NCBI RefSeq assembly: GCF_003854275.1
Contig: NZ_QTQP01000028.1
Span: 37,835 to 101,834 of the forward strand
Source of the DNA: Burkholderia sp. Bp8963
GTDB taxonomy: Bacteria; Pseudomonadota; Gammaproteobacteria; Burkholderiales; Burkholderiaceae
Direction: 5' to 3'
Length of the DNA: 64,000 nt
The notes below the pieces were generated by a model, which did no database searches, was not told the origin of the DNA, and saw only the letters and a list, made by a program, of their open reading frames with translations. Position 1 is the first letter of the stretch. The number at the start of each line of letters is the position of its first letter. This document shows, piece after piece, positions 44,957-53,526 of the stretch. Made by a program: the position numbers and the translations under genes.

Positions 44957-46282
44957 ATGTCCCAGCAACGTTCTTTTACGTCAGCCGCGCTGCGTCAGTG
45001 GCGCATCCCCGTCACCGCATTCGCGGCCGCCTGCGTGCTGGCCGCCTGCGGCGGCGGCGGCGTGAGCGCGCCGCAGACGACCAGCAGCAACAACGGCGGC
45101 AGCACGAGCGGCCCGAACCCGGCGCCGCCCACCCCGACGCAGACGGGCACCACCGGTGTCGTCAACACGACCGGCCAGACCGCCACGGATCTCGGCAGCA
45201 CGATCGGCAGCGTGAGCCTGCCGGGTCTCGGCAACGGCGTGACGCAAGGCCTCGGCAAAACCGTCTCCGGCACCGGCACGATTCTCGGCGCGGCCGCTGA
45301 CGCAGCGAGCAACGGACTGGGACAGACCGGCTCCACGCAGAACCCGGTCGGCACGACGGTTGCCGGCCTCGGCAACGTCGTCGGCGCGACGGGCAACACC
45401 GTGTCCGGCTTGAGCCAGACCGTCAAGGCGCTCGGCTCCGGCCCGCTGTCGCCGCTCGCGCCCGTCACGACACCGGTCGGCACCGTGCTCGACACGGTTG
45501 CCAACGGTCTGGGCGCCGCAGGCAACACGGTCGGCTCCGCGCTGTCGTCGGGCCCCGTTCAGCAGATCACGCAACCGATCAGCTCGACGATCACGCCGCT
45601 CGTGATCACCGCCGGCCAGGTCACGCAGCAGGTCGGCACGACGACCGGCCTCGGCCAACCCGTGTCCGGCCTGCTCGGCCAGATCGGCGGCGCAATCAGC
45701 TCGGCCGGCCAACAGGTTGCGGGCACATCGAAGCAGCCGCTCGTCGGCGACGTCGGCCAGCTCGTCAGCACGGTCGGCAACACCGTGACCAACGCAGGCG
45801 GTCTCGTCAATCCGAACGGCCCGAACGGCGCGGCACCGATTCCCGGTCTGATCACGAGCCTCGTCGGCGGCTCGACCGCGACGGTGCAGAACGGCTCGCC
45901 GAACGGCACGACGTCGGGCTCCGGCTTGACCAACCCGCTCGGCGGCCTGCTGTCGGGTCTCGGCCCGACGCCGCTCGGCACGCCCGGCGGCAGCGCAACC
46001 TCGGGCGGCGCAAGCAATTCGGTGTCGCCGGTCACGGGTCTACTGGGCAATGCCGGCGGCAGCAATCCGCTTGCTCCGGTGACCGGCCTCGTCTCCACGG
46101 TGACCGGCGCATTGAGCAGCGCGGCGGGCGGTACAAGCGGGGCAAACCCTCTCGCGCCCGTTAGCGGTTTGCTGAATACTGTCACCGGCACTGTGAGCGG
46201 CGCAGCGAGCACCGGGGGTACGTCGAGCCCGCTCGCGCCGGTCACCGGCCTGCTCGGCACGCTGGGCAGCATTGGCAAGTAA
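44957..46282 (+). CDS. Repeat-rich surface lipoprotein 2 (paralogue)
   Basis: 441 residues, paralogous to the preceding protein over the Gly/Val/Thr region and the C-terminal PLAPVTG units (three copies, 46064-46279). The lipobox VLAAC gives lipidated Cys31, again followed by Gly. The SGST tract is missing; a short Asn/Ser/Gly/Pro/Thr linker takes its place. Start ATG 44957 follows GAGGAG, 43 bp after lipoprotein 1. The pair therefore comes from duplication and presumably shares the sigma-54 promoter. Confidence 0.8.
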   Translation: MSQQRSFTSAALRQWRIPVTAFAAACVLAACGGGGVSAPQTTSSNNGGSTSGPNPAPPTPTQTGTTGVVNTTGQTATDLGSTIGSVSLPGLGNGVTQGLGKTVSGTGTILGAAADAASNGLGQTGSTQNPVGTTVAGLGNVVGATGNTVSGLSQTVKALGSGPLSPLAPVTTPVGTVLDTVANGLGAAGNTVGSALSSGPVQQITQPISSTITPLVITAGQVTQQVGTTTGLGQPVSGLLGQIGGAISSAGQQVAGTSKQPLVGDVGQLVSTVGNTVTNAGGLVNPNGPNGAAPIPGLITSLVGGSTATVQNGSPNGTTSGSGLTNPLGGLLSGLGPTPLGTPGGSATSGGASNSVSPVTGLLGNAGGSNPLAPVTGLVSTVTGALSSAAGGTSGANPLAPVSGLLNTVTGTVSGAASTGGTSSPLAPVTGLLGTLGSIGK

Positions 46283-46288
46283 GCACGA

Positions 46289-46325
46289 CGGCCGCGCGTT
46301 CCCAGCCGGAGCGAACGCGCGGCCG
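46289..46325 (+). promoter_or_regulatory. Strong hairpin between lipoprotein 2 and the pore gene
   Basis: Perfect 12-bp GC-rich arms, CGGCCGCGCGTT (46289-46300) and AACGCGCGGCCG (46314-46325), with a 13-base loop and no T-run. A second, shorter hairpin (GCGCGGCA/TGCCGCGC, 46358-46380) follows. Together they could lower pore expression relative to the lipoproteins. Confidence 0.6.
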
Positions 46326-46423
46326 ACGACATCACAACCGGCATAGCGGCACACGACGCGCGGCACCTCGAATGCCGCGCGCGAGCATTAGAAGACGATA
46401 AGCAAGGCCAACGAGGAAGAACA

Positions 46424-48112
46424 ATGAAATCCAGACTCGATACATGGATGATGCTGCTCGCCATCACGGCGGCGGCAGGCACAGTGCATGCGCAGACACG
46501 CGTCGCCGGCAACCCGCTCGATTCCCTCCCCCAGATCAACGCGCCCAAGCAAGGGCCGAACGTGACCGTGCAGGTCGCGCCTCAGGCGCCTCAGCTTCAG
46601 GAACTGCTGTCGCGCCACCTGACGCCTTCCACGTTCCAGGTCGAGGGCGTCAAATCGGTGCCGTTCGAGGAGATCTCGCGCCGCTTCACGCCGCTCGTCG
46701 GCAAGGACATTACGATAGGACAACTGATCGAGACCGCGAACGGCGTGACGAAGCTTTACCAGGACCGCGGCTACGCGTTGTCGTTCGCGTTCATTCCCGC
46801 GCAGACCTTCGAGAACGGCGTCGTGCGCGTGACGGTCGTCGAAGGCTATGTATCGGACGTGAAGGTGACCGGCAAGCCCGGCGCGATGGATGCGAAGATT
46901 CGCGCGATCGCCGCGCACATCACGGCCGACCGCCCGCTGCGCCGTGCGACGTTCGAGCGCTACGTCAACACGTTCGGCCTGCTGCCCGGCGTGTCCGTGA
47001 AGGCCAACGTGCCGCCGCCGCAAACCACCGACGGCGCGACGACGCTCGAGCTGAACGTCGACCGCAAGCCGTTCAACGTCAGCACCGGGATCGACTTCAA
47101 CCATCCGGGCGTGCAAGGCCTCATCACCGCGACCGAAAGCGGCCTCACGTCGTTCGGCGAGCAACTGAGCATCTCCGCGCTCGTGCCGCCGGGGCGCGAC
47201 AAGCAGACCTACGTCGCGTTCAGCGGCGCGGTGCCGGTCGGCAGCAGCGGCCTCATCACGCGGCTCGACGCCAGCACGTACCGCGGCAAGCCGACCGACA
47301 ACCCGGGACTGCCGTCGTATGTCGAGCGCACCGTGAAAAACGAGAAACTCGGCCTTTCGGCATCCTATCCGCTTCTGCTGAACAACCAGCGCAGCCTGCT
47401 CGGCACGGTGTCCGGGTATGCATCGCACAACGAGGATCGCTACCAGAACCGGATCAACGGCGTCACGCTCGACAACCGGTCGCAGGTGCGCGTGCTGCAG
47501 CTGCAGCTCGACTACACGAGCGTCGACCCCAAACAGGTTCGCAAGCTGAGCGTCAATGTCGCGAAGGGCTTCGACATTCTCGGCGCATCGAAGTCGCAGG
47601 ACATCACGTCGGGCACTACGACGGTGTCGGTGCCGAGTCCGATCTCGCTGACGTTCGTGCGCACCGGCGCAACCTTCACGCAGACCAACGAATGGCCGTT
47701 CCGGATCGGCACGTCGATCTCGCTGACGGGCCAGTACAGCCCCGATTCGCTGCCGACGTCCGAGCAGATCTCGTTCGGCGCGCAACGCTATGCGCTCGGC
47801 TACCAGCCGGGTGAGACTTCCGGCGATTCGGGATGGGGAATGTCGCTGGAGCTCAACCGTGCGTTCTCGCCCGGCTGGACGTACCTGAAGTCGATCACGC
47901 CGTACATTGCGTACGACATGGCGCGCGTCTACCTGCATGCGGGCACGCCGGCGCCGAACCGGCTGTCGTCGGTCGGCCTCGGCGTGCGGCTGAGCGACAG
48001 CCGCTACTACAACCTCGACCTGTCCGTCGCGAAGCCGGTCGGCGACGCGCCGGTCGAAAGCGCGTCACGCAGCCCGCGCATCAACGCCGCGTTCTCTTAC
48101 CAGCTCAACTGA
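46424..48112 (+). CDS. TpsB/FhaC/ShlB-like outer-membrane transporter without a TpsA partner
   Basis: 562 residues. A signal peptide ends near residue 24 (VHAQ). A POTRA region (about 70-220, with FQVEGVKSVPFEEISRRF and VVRVTVVEGYVSDV) precedes a 16-strand beta-barrel ending in SYQLN. The conserved loop-6 VRGY/F motif reads ALGYQPGETSGDSG, so its Arg is Leu although the GETSGDSGW part is kept. TpsB proteins export large TpsA exoproteins. None is encoded here, and the upstream genes encode repeat lipoproteins. Start ATG 46424 follows GAGGAA. Confidence 0.88.
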   Translation: MKSRLDTWMMLLAITAAAGTVHAQTRVAGNPLDSLPQINAPKQGPNVTVQVAPQAPQLQELLSRHLTPSTFQVEGVKSVPFEEISRRFTPLVGKDITIGQLIETANGVTKLYQDRGYALSFAFIPAQTFENGVVRVTVVEGYVSDVKVTGKPGAMDAKIRAIAAHITADRPLRRATFERYVNTFGLLPGVSVKANVPPPQTTDGATTLELNVDRKPFNVSTGIDFNHPGVQGLITATESGLTSFGEQLSISALVPPGRDKQTYVAFSGAVPVGSSGLITRLDASTYRGKPTDNPGLPSYVERTVKNEKLGLSASYPLLLNNQRSLLGTVSGYASHNEDRYQNRINGVTLDNRSQVRVLQLQLDYTSVDPKQVRKLSVNVAKGFDILGASKSQDITSGTTTVSVPSPISLTFVRTGATFTQTNEWPFRIGTSISLTGQYSPDSLPTSEQISFGAQRYALGYQPGETSGDSGWGMSLELNRAFSPGWTYLKSITPYIAYDMARVYLHAGTPAPNRLSSVGLGVRLSDSRYYNLDLSVAKPVGDAPVESASRSPRINAAFSYQLN

Positions 48113-48123
48113 TCGCGCCCCGT

Positions 48124-48147
48124 ACAGCCCGCTCCCGCGGGCTGTTT
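48124..48147 (+). terminator. Terminator-like hairpin after the pore gene
   Basis: ACAGCCCGC (48124-48132) pairs with GCGGGCTGT (48137-48145) around TCCC, followed by a short T stretch. It closes the sigma-54 unit. Confidence 0.6.
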
Positions 48148-48280
48148 CGATTAGAGCCCCCTCTATCAAACGCGACGCGTGGTTTCACGTATTCTGCAGG
48201 GAGCTCGCAACATGCCACCGCCCGATGCAGACGGTCGTGCGAGCCGCTCGAAAACGACATGCAAAACAAGGAGGAAGACG

Positions 48281-48742
48281 ATGATTCAATTGACCCGCCC
48301 GTTGCGTTCGATGGCCCTGGCCGGCGCGCTGCTCGCCTGTGCCGCTCACGCATTTGCGCAGGCCGACAGCCCGGTCGGCATGTGGCAGACGATCGACGAC
48401 AGCACCGGCAAGCCGAAGGCGCTCGTGCAGATTGCAGAAGACTCGGATGGTTCGCTGTCGGGCAAGGTCGTGAAGGGCCTCGGTGCGAACGACACGCCCG
48501 ATCGCCGCTGTACTGCATGCACGGATGAGCGCAAGGATCAGCTGATCAAGGGCATGACGATCATCAAGGCGATGAAGAAGGATGGCGACCACTGGGATAG
48601 CGGCAACATCCTCGACCCGGAGAACGGCAAGGTCTACAAGTGCAAGATGACGCTCGACGACGGCGGCCAGAAGCTGGTCGTGCGCGGCTATATCGGCGTA
48701 TCGCTGCTCGGACGCTCGCAAACCTGGGTCCGTCAGCCGTAA
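48281..48742 (+). CDS. DUF2147 exported protein
   Basis: 153 residues with a signal peptide ending near residue 26 (AFAQ-ADS). The mature part has the DUF2147 pattern: PVGMWQTIDDSTGKPKALVQI, a CxxC-type pair (RRCTACTDERKD), LIKGMTIIKAM, and W-x-SGNILDPENGKVYKCKM. These are periplasmic lipocalin-like small proteins of unknown role. The start ATG 48281 has GGAGGAAG upstream. It is 168 bp after the pore gene, beyond a hairpin, so it is probably a separate unit. Confidence 0.85.
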   Translation: MIQLTRPLRSMALAGALLACAAHAFAQADSPVGMWQTIDDSTGKPKALVQIAEDSDGSLSGKVVKGLGANDTPDRRCTACTDERKDQLIKGMTIIKAMKKDGDHWDSGNILDPENGKVYKCKMTLDDGGQKLVVRGYIGVSLLGRSQTWVRQP

Positions 48743-48776
48743 CGAGATGCGCGCAACGGCGCGCCCGTTAAAAATC

Positions 48777-48813
48777 ATCGGCCTGCGACTCAGTCGTCAG
48801 GCCGATTTCATTT
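48777..48813 (+). terminator. Terminator after the DUF2147 gene
   Basis: ATCGGCCTG (48777-48785) pairs with CAGGCCGAT (48798-48806), with an inner CGAC/GTCG, followed by a T-rich stretch. Confidence 0.7.
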
Positions 48814-48848
48814 TGGGCAAGCGAAGCGGGTGCGTTCACTGAGGAAGA

Positions 48849-49262
48849 TCATGTCGCCTGTTTCAATGCAGCCGACGCATACGCGCTACGTGTGGTGGCG
48901 TGGGCCGGCATCGCGGCGCCACGCGCCTGTGCTGCCTGCGACTGAGTGTGCTTGCGCATTCGCGTCGCCAGCGCATTGCACAGAGTCACGCCCGCATCGC
49001 CGTACAACGTGCGCATCACCTGCATCAGCGCGCCCGTCTCGTGCCAGACCTTGAAGCGGCGGTGGCAAGTCTGGTACGAAGGATAGCGGCGCGGCATCGC
49101 CGACCACGTCGCGCCGCTGTAGATCACCCACATTACGCCGTTCAGCACGGCGCGCGTGTTGGCAAGCGGCCGGCCGCGCAATTCGGTGCGGGGTTGCATT
49201 TCGGGCAGCAGCGGCGCGACGCGGCGCCACTCGTTGTCGGTCAGATCGCGATACGGTGTCAT
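48849..49262 (-). CDS. Solitary IS5-type transposase N-terminal protein
   Basis: 137 residues similar to the N-terminal part (DUF4096 type, first frame) of IS5/IS427-family transposases: YRDLTDNEWRRVAPLLPE, then GRPLANTRAVLNGVMWV and YPSYQTCHRRFKVW. The DDE catalytic part is absent and no second frame, terminal inverted repeats or target duplication is visible. The C-terminal 40 residues are Ala/Thr-rich without similarity. The start ATG 49262 follows GGAG, so it may still be expressed. It is a relic or a domesticated fragment. Confidence 0.7.
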   Translation of the reverse strand: MTPYRDLTDNEWRRVAPLLPEMQPRTELRGRPLANTRAVLNGVMWVIYSGATWSAMPRRYPSYQTCHRRFKVWHETGALMQVMRTLYGDAGVTLCNALATRMRKHTQSQAAQARGAAMPAHATTRSAYASAALKQAT

Positions 49263-49406
49263 GGACATCTCCAGCCTCAGGAACCATGGCACAACGATAT
49301 CGGCTCGCCCCGACGTTGAATATAAGACACGTCCGAAATTGCAGCAAGATCGCGCCGACTTGACCGAAATTGAACATTGAATGCGGTCAGTTGGCGCGGC
49401 GCGCGG

Positions 49407-50504
49407 TCAGGTGAGCGAAGTATCGACGATGCGCCGCGGCGTCTCGAGATACTCCTTCGACTGCATCTCGACGATGCGCGACACCGTTCGCGTGAACTCG
49501 TTGGCCATCGGCCCTTCGACGTACAACTGCTCGGCCGGCACCGCCGCGGACATCAGCAGCTTGACCTTGTGGTCGTACAGCACGTCGATCAGCCAGGTGA
49601 AGCGGCGCGCCTCCGACGCCATCCGCGGCGACATCTGCGGGACCTCCGACAGCACGATCGCGTGGAAGCGGCTCGCGAGTTCGAGATAGTCGTTCTGCGA
49701 GCGCGGCCCGCCGCACAGCGTCGAGAAATCGAACCATACGACGCCGTCGGCCTTGCGCAGCGCCTTCAGCTCGCGCTTCTCGATATGCAGGATCGGGCTC
49801 TCATCCGGCACCGCCGCGAGTTGCGCGAACGCATGGCGCAGCGCGCGGTCCGCGTCCGCGCCGAGCGGCGTGTGGTACATCTGCACCTGCGCGAGCGTGC
49901 GCTGGCGATAGTCGACGCCCGCGTCGACGTTCAGCACGTCGAGCTTCTCCTTGATCAGCGCGATCGCGGGCAGCATCCGGTCGCGATGCAGGCCGTCCGG
50001 ATACAGGTCGTCGGGATCGTAGTTGGACGTCATCACGAACTGCACGCCGTTCATGAACAGGCGGTCGAGCAGCCGGTACAGGATCATCGCGTCGGCGATG
50101 TCCGACACGTGGAATTCGTCGAAGCAGATCAGCCGGTAGCGCTTCGCGATGCGTCGCGCGAGCTCGTCGAGCGGATCGGCCTGCCCCTTCAGTTCCTCGA
50201 GCTCGCGGTGCACTTCGCGCATGAACTCGTGGAAATGAAGGCGCGTCTTGCGCTGCACGGGCACGACCGCATAGAAGCTGTCCATCAGGAAGCTCTTGCC
50301 GCGCCCGACGCCGCCCCACATGTAGACGCCGCGCGGCAGGTCCGGATGGATGATGAGTTTCTTGAACGCGTTCGAGCGGCGCGCCTTGTACGCGACCCAC
50401 TCGTCGTAACAGCGCTGCAGGCGGTCGATGGCCGCGCGCTGCGCGGAGTCGGACTGGTAGCCGCGCGTGGTCAGCTCCCGCGCGTAGTATTCGGTGACGT
50501 TCAT
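49407..50504 (-). CDS. zapE: AFG1/ZapE-family ATPase
   Basis: 365 residues. Walker A is GGVGRGKSF (residues about 64-72), followed by the family's FHEFM and CFDEFHVSDIADAM Walker B region. ZapE in E. coli associates with FtsZ and division under stress; the mitochondrial relative AFG1 helps complex IV turnover. The start ATG 50504 lacks a strong ribosome-binding site. A longer frame upstream overlaps lpdA and is a shadow. It lies 101 bp after lpdA in the same direction, past a terminator. Confidence 0.92.
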   Translation of the reverse strand: MNVTEYYARELTTRGYQSDSAQRAAIDRLQRCYDEWVAYKARRSNAFKKLIIHPDLPRGVYMWGGVGRGKSFLMDSFYAVVPVQRKTRLHFHEFMREVHRELEELKGQADPLDELARRIAKRYRLICFDEFHVSDIADAMILYRLLDRLFMNGVQFVMTSNYDPDDLYPDGLHRDRMLPAIALIKEKLDVLNVDAGVDYRQRTLAQVQMYHTPLGADADRALRHAFAQLAAVPDESPILHIEKRELKALRKADGVVWFDFSTLCGGPRSQNDYLELASRFHAIVLSEVPQMSPRMASEARRFTWLIDVLYDHKVKLLMSAAVPAEQLYVEGPMANEFTRTVSRIVEMQSKEYLETPRRIVDTSLT

Positions 50505-50516
50505 CAGGCAAACCGG

Positions 50517-50556
50517 AAAAGACGAAGGCGAGCAGGAAACCCCGCCCGCCTTCGTC
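50517..50556 (-). terminator. Terminator at the end of the suc operon
   Basis: On the minus strand, GACGAAGGC (50556-50548) pairs with GCCTTCGTC (50529-50521), followed by TTTT (50520-50517). It ends lpdA transcription ahead of zapE. Confidence 0.7.
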
Positions 50557-50605
50557 GTAGAACCGCAGCGCCGGCCGCGACAACGGGCCGGCGCGTCACT
50601 GCGCG

Positions 50606-52036
50606 TTAGCTGTTCAGCGAGCGCTTGTCGACGGCGAGCGCCGCTTCGCGCATCACTTCCGACATCGACGGGTGCGGATGGCAGATGCGGGCGATGTCTT
50701 CCGACGCCGCCTTGAATTCCATCGCCACCACGGCTTCCGCGATCAGGTCCGACGCGTTCGCCGCGATCACGTGCACGCCGAGCAGTTCGTCCGTCTTGGC
50801 GTCCGCGATCATCTTCACGAAGCCGTCCGGCGCGTTCATGCCGAGCGCGCGGCCGTTGATCGAGAACGGGAACTTGCCCGACTTGATCTCGCGGCCTTCC
50901 GCCTTCAGCTGCTGCTCCGTCTTGCCGACCCACGCGATTTCCGGGTACGTGTAGATCACCCACGGAATGCAGTTGTAGTCGATGTGCGGCTTCTGGCCGT
51001 CGATCACTTCCGCGACCAGCACGCCTTCGTCTTCCGCCTTGTGCGCGAGCATCGGGCCGCGCACCACGTCGCCGATCGCGTACACGTTCGGCACCGCCGT
51101 GCGGCAGTGGTCGTCGACGTCGATGAAGCCGCGCTCGTTCGCCTTCAGGCCGATCGCCTCGAGGCCGAGGTTGTCGGTGTTCGGCACGCGGCCGACCGAC
51201 ACGATCAGGCGGTCGGCGTCGAGCGTCTGCGCATTGCCGTCCTTGTCCGTGTACGCGATCGACACGCCGTCCGGGGTCGCCTTCACTTCGCCGATCTTCA
51301 CGCCGAGGTGAATATCGAGGCCCTGCTTCTTGAACAGCTTCGCCGCTTCCTTCGCGAGCGCGTCGTCAGCCGCGCCGAGGAACGCCGGCAGCGCTTCGAG
51401 CACCGTCACTTCGGCGCCGAGGCGGCGCCACACCGAGCCGAGCTCGAGGCCGATCACGCCCGCGCCGATCACGGCGAGCTTCTTCGGCACCGTGTCGAAC
51501 GTCAGCGCGCCTTCGTTATCCGAAACGATCTTGTTGTCGACCGGGATGCCCGGCAGGTGACGCGCCTTCGAGCCCGTCGCGATGATCACGTTCTTCGCGG
51601 TGACGACTTCGGTTTCGCCTTCGCCGCTCACTTCGATCTGCACGCCGGCGTCGGTCTTGCCGGTGAACTTGCCGTGGCCCTTCAGCCAGGTGATCTTGTT
51701 CTTCTTGAACAGGAACTCGATACCGGACGTCATCTTCTCGACGATCGCGTCCTTGCGGCCGATCATCTTCGCGATGTCGATCTTCACGCCGTCAGCCGTG
51801 ATGCCGTGGTCGGCCAGGTGGTGCGACGCGTTCTCGAACTCTTCCGACGATGCGAGCAGCGCCTTCGACGGGATGCAGCCGACGTTCAGGCAGGTGCCGC
51901 CGAGCTTGAGCGCGCCGGCCGGGTTCTTCCACTTTTCGATACAGGCAACGGTCTTGCCCAGTTGAGCGGCGCGGATCGCGGCGATGTAGCCGCCGGGGCC
52001 GGCGCCGATCACGACGACGTCAAATTCCTTGGACAT
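50606..52036 (-). CDS. lpdA: Dihydrolipoyl dehydrogenase (E3) of 2-oxoglutarate dehydrogenase
   Basis: 476 residues. The FAD motif is VVVIGAGPGGYIAA, the redox disulfide is in GGTCLNVGCIPSK, the NAD motif is AVIGAGVIGLELG, and the C-terminal HPHPSMSE supplies the catalytic His/Glu. It reoxidises the lipoyl group of SucB and reduces NAD. Start ATG 52036 follows AAAGGA; a 22-codon extension has no support. It is the third gene of sucA-sucB-lpdA. Confidence 0.95.
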   Translation of the reverse strand: MSKEFDVVVIGAGPGGYIAAIRAAQLGKTVACIEKWKNPAGALKLGGTCLNVGCIPSKALLASSEEFENASHHLADHGITADGVKIDIAKMIGRKDAIVEKMTSGIEFLFKKNKITWLKGHGKFTGKTDAGVQIEVSGEGETEVVTAKNVIIATGSKARHLPGIPVDNKIVSDNEGALTFDTVPKKLAVIGAGVIGLELGSVWRRLGAEVTVLEALPAFLGAADDALAKEAAKLFKKQGLDIHLGVKIGEVKATPDGVSIAYTDKDGNAQTLDADRLIVSVGRVPNTDNLGLEAIGLKANERGFIDVDDHCRTAVPNVYAIGDVVRGPMLAHKAEDEGVLVAEVIDGQKPHIDYNCIPWVIYTYPEIAWVGKTEQQLKAEGREIKSGKFPFSINGRALGMNAPDGFVKMIADAKTDELLGVHVIAANASDLIAEAVVAMEFKAASEDIARICHPHPSMSEVMREAALAVDKRSLNS

Positions 52037-52117
52037 GGCAATCCTTTCTTCTTGTGCGTCCGCGCGGGCGCGCGATGTCGCGCGCCCGCGGGAGCGGGTC
52101 AATGCAGGTGGCTTGGC

Positions 52118-53395
52118 TTACAGGTCGAGCAGCAGACGTGCCGGATCTTCGAGCGCGTCCTTCATTGCGACGAGCGACAGCACCGCTTCGCGGCCGTCGA
52201 TGATCCGGTGGTCGTACGACAGCGCCAGGTAGTTGATCGGACGGATCACGATCTGGCCGTTCTCGACGACCGCGCGATCCTTCGTTGCGTGCACGCCGAG
52301 GATTGCCGACTGCGGCGGGTTGATGATCGGGGTCGACAGCATCGAGCCGAACACGCCGCCGTTCGAGATCGAGAACGTACCGCCCGTCATTTCCTCGATC
52401 GACAGCTTGCCGTCCTTCGCCTTCTGGCCGAACTCGGCGATCTTCTTCTCGATCTCCGCGAGGCTCAGCTGGTCCGCGTTGCGCAGGATCGGCACCACGA
52501 GGCCGCGCGGCGAGCCGACGGCGATACCGATGTCGAAGTAGCCGTGATAGACGATGTCGTTACCGTCGATCGACGCGTTCACGAGCGGGAACTTCTTCAG
52601 CGCGTGCACCGCGGCCTTCACGAAGAACGACATGAAGCCGAGCTTCACGCCGTGTTCCTTCTCGAACTTGTCCTTGTACTTCGCGCGCAGGTCCATGACC
52701 GGCTGCATGTTGACTTCGTTGAACGTCGTCAGGATCGCGTTGGTCTGCTGCGACTCGAGCAGACGCTCGGCGATACGCGCGCGCAGACGCGACATCGGCA
52801 CGCGCTGTTCCGGACGGTCGTTCAGCCACGTCGTCGCCGATGCCGGCACCTTCACTTCCGGCAGCGCCGGCTTCGCAGCAGCCTTCGCCGGTGCGGCAGC
52901 CGGAGCAGCCTTCGGTGCGCTGCCAGCCGACAGCACGTCGCCCTTCGTGATGCGGCCGTCGCGGCCCGAGCCTGCGACGTCGCCTGCAGCGAGGCTCTTC
53001 TCGGCCATCAGCTTTGCAGCAGCCGGCGATGCCGATGCCGAGCTCGATGCCACGGCAGCGGCCGGCTGTGCAGCCGGTGCCGGTGCAGCAGCGGGCGCAG
53101 CCGCCGGCTGGACTTCCGCTTCGCCAGCAGCAGCCGCCACGGCACCTGCCTTCGCTTCCGTGTCGATCGTTGCGATCAGCTGGTCGGCGACCACCGTGTC
53201 ACCGTCGTTCTGCAGCACTTGCGCGAGCACGCCCGCCGCCGGTGCCGGCACTTCGAGCACGACCTTGTCGGTCTCGAGTTCGATCAGGATTTCGTCCTGC
53301 GCAACCGCTTCGCCGGGCTTCTTCTTCCACTGCAGCATGGTGGCTTCCGAAACCGACTCCGAAAGCTGGGGGACTTTGACTTCTACGATAGCCAT
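52118..53395 (-). CDS. sucB: Dihydrolipoyl succinyltransferase (E2) of 2-oxoglutarate dehydrogenase
   Basis: 425 residues: lipoyl domain (1-75, lipoylated K44 in ETDKV), Ala/Pro-rich linker, peripheral-subunit-binding domain (ASPAAAKLMAEKSLAAGDVAGSGRDGRITKGDV), second Ala/Pro linker and the catalytic domain ending with DHRIIDGREAV (His/Asp). It transfers the succinyl group to CoA in the TCA cycle. The gap before it holds an 11-bp hairpin (53488-53512). Confidence 0.96.
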   Translation of the reverse strand: MAIVEVKVPQLSESVSEATMLQWKKKPGEAVAQDEILIELETDKVVLEVPAPAAGVLAQVLQNDGDTVVADQLIATIDTEAKAGAVAAAAGEAEVQPAAAPAAAPAPAAQPAAAVASSSASASPAAAKLMAEKSLAAGDVAGSGRDGRITKGDVLSAGSAPKAAPAAAPAKAAAKPALPEVKVPASATTWLNDRPEQRVPMSRLRARIAERLLESQQTNAILTTFNEVNMQPVMDLRAKYKDKFEKEHGVKLGFMSFFVKAAVHALKKFPLVNASIDGNDIVYHGYFDIGIAVGSPRGLVVPILRNADQLSLAEIEKKIAEFGQKAKDGKLSIEEMTGGTFSISNGGVFGSMLSTPIINPPQSAILGVHATKDRAVVENGQIVIRPINYLALSYDHRIIDGREAVLSLVAMKDALEDPARLLLDL

Positions 53396-53487
53396 GTGAT
53401 TTTCCTGGATGCTTAATCTGGGTAATGACGAGCTGGCGATTCTTCCGGCCGGTGCGGCGCGATGCGCGTCCTGCAGGCCAAAAGAGC

Positions 53488-53512
53488 CGGGAAAGCGCCG
53501 TGCGCTTTCCCG
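53488..53512 (-). promoter_or_regulatory. Hairpin between sucA and sucB
   Basis: Perfect 11-bp arms CGGGAAAGCGC (53488-53498) and GCGCTTTCCCG (53502-53512) with a 3-base loop; on the minus strand it is followed by CTCTTTT, a poor T-run. It may stabilise the sucA message or attenuate. Confidence 0.5.
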
Positions 53513-53526
53513 TTACGCTTCGTCGG

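Noticed and set aside
48849..49262. An intact insertion sequence
   Set aside because: Only the first transposase frame is present, without inverted repeats or target duplication.
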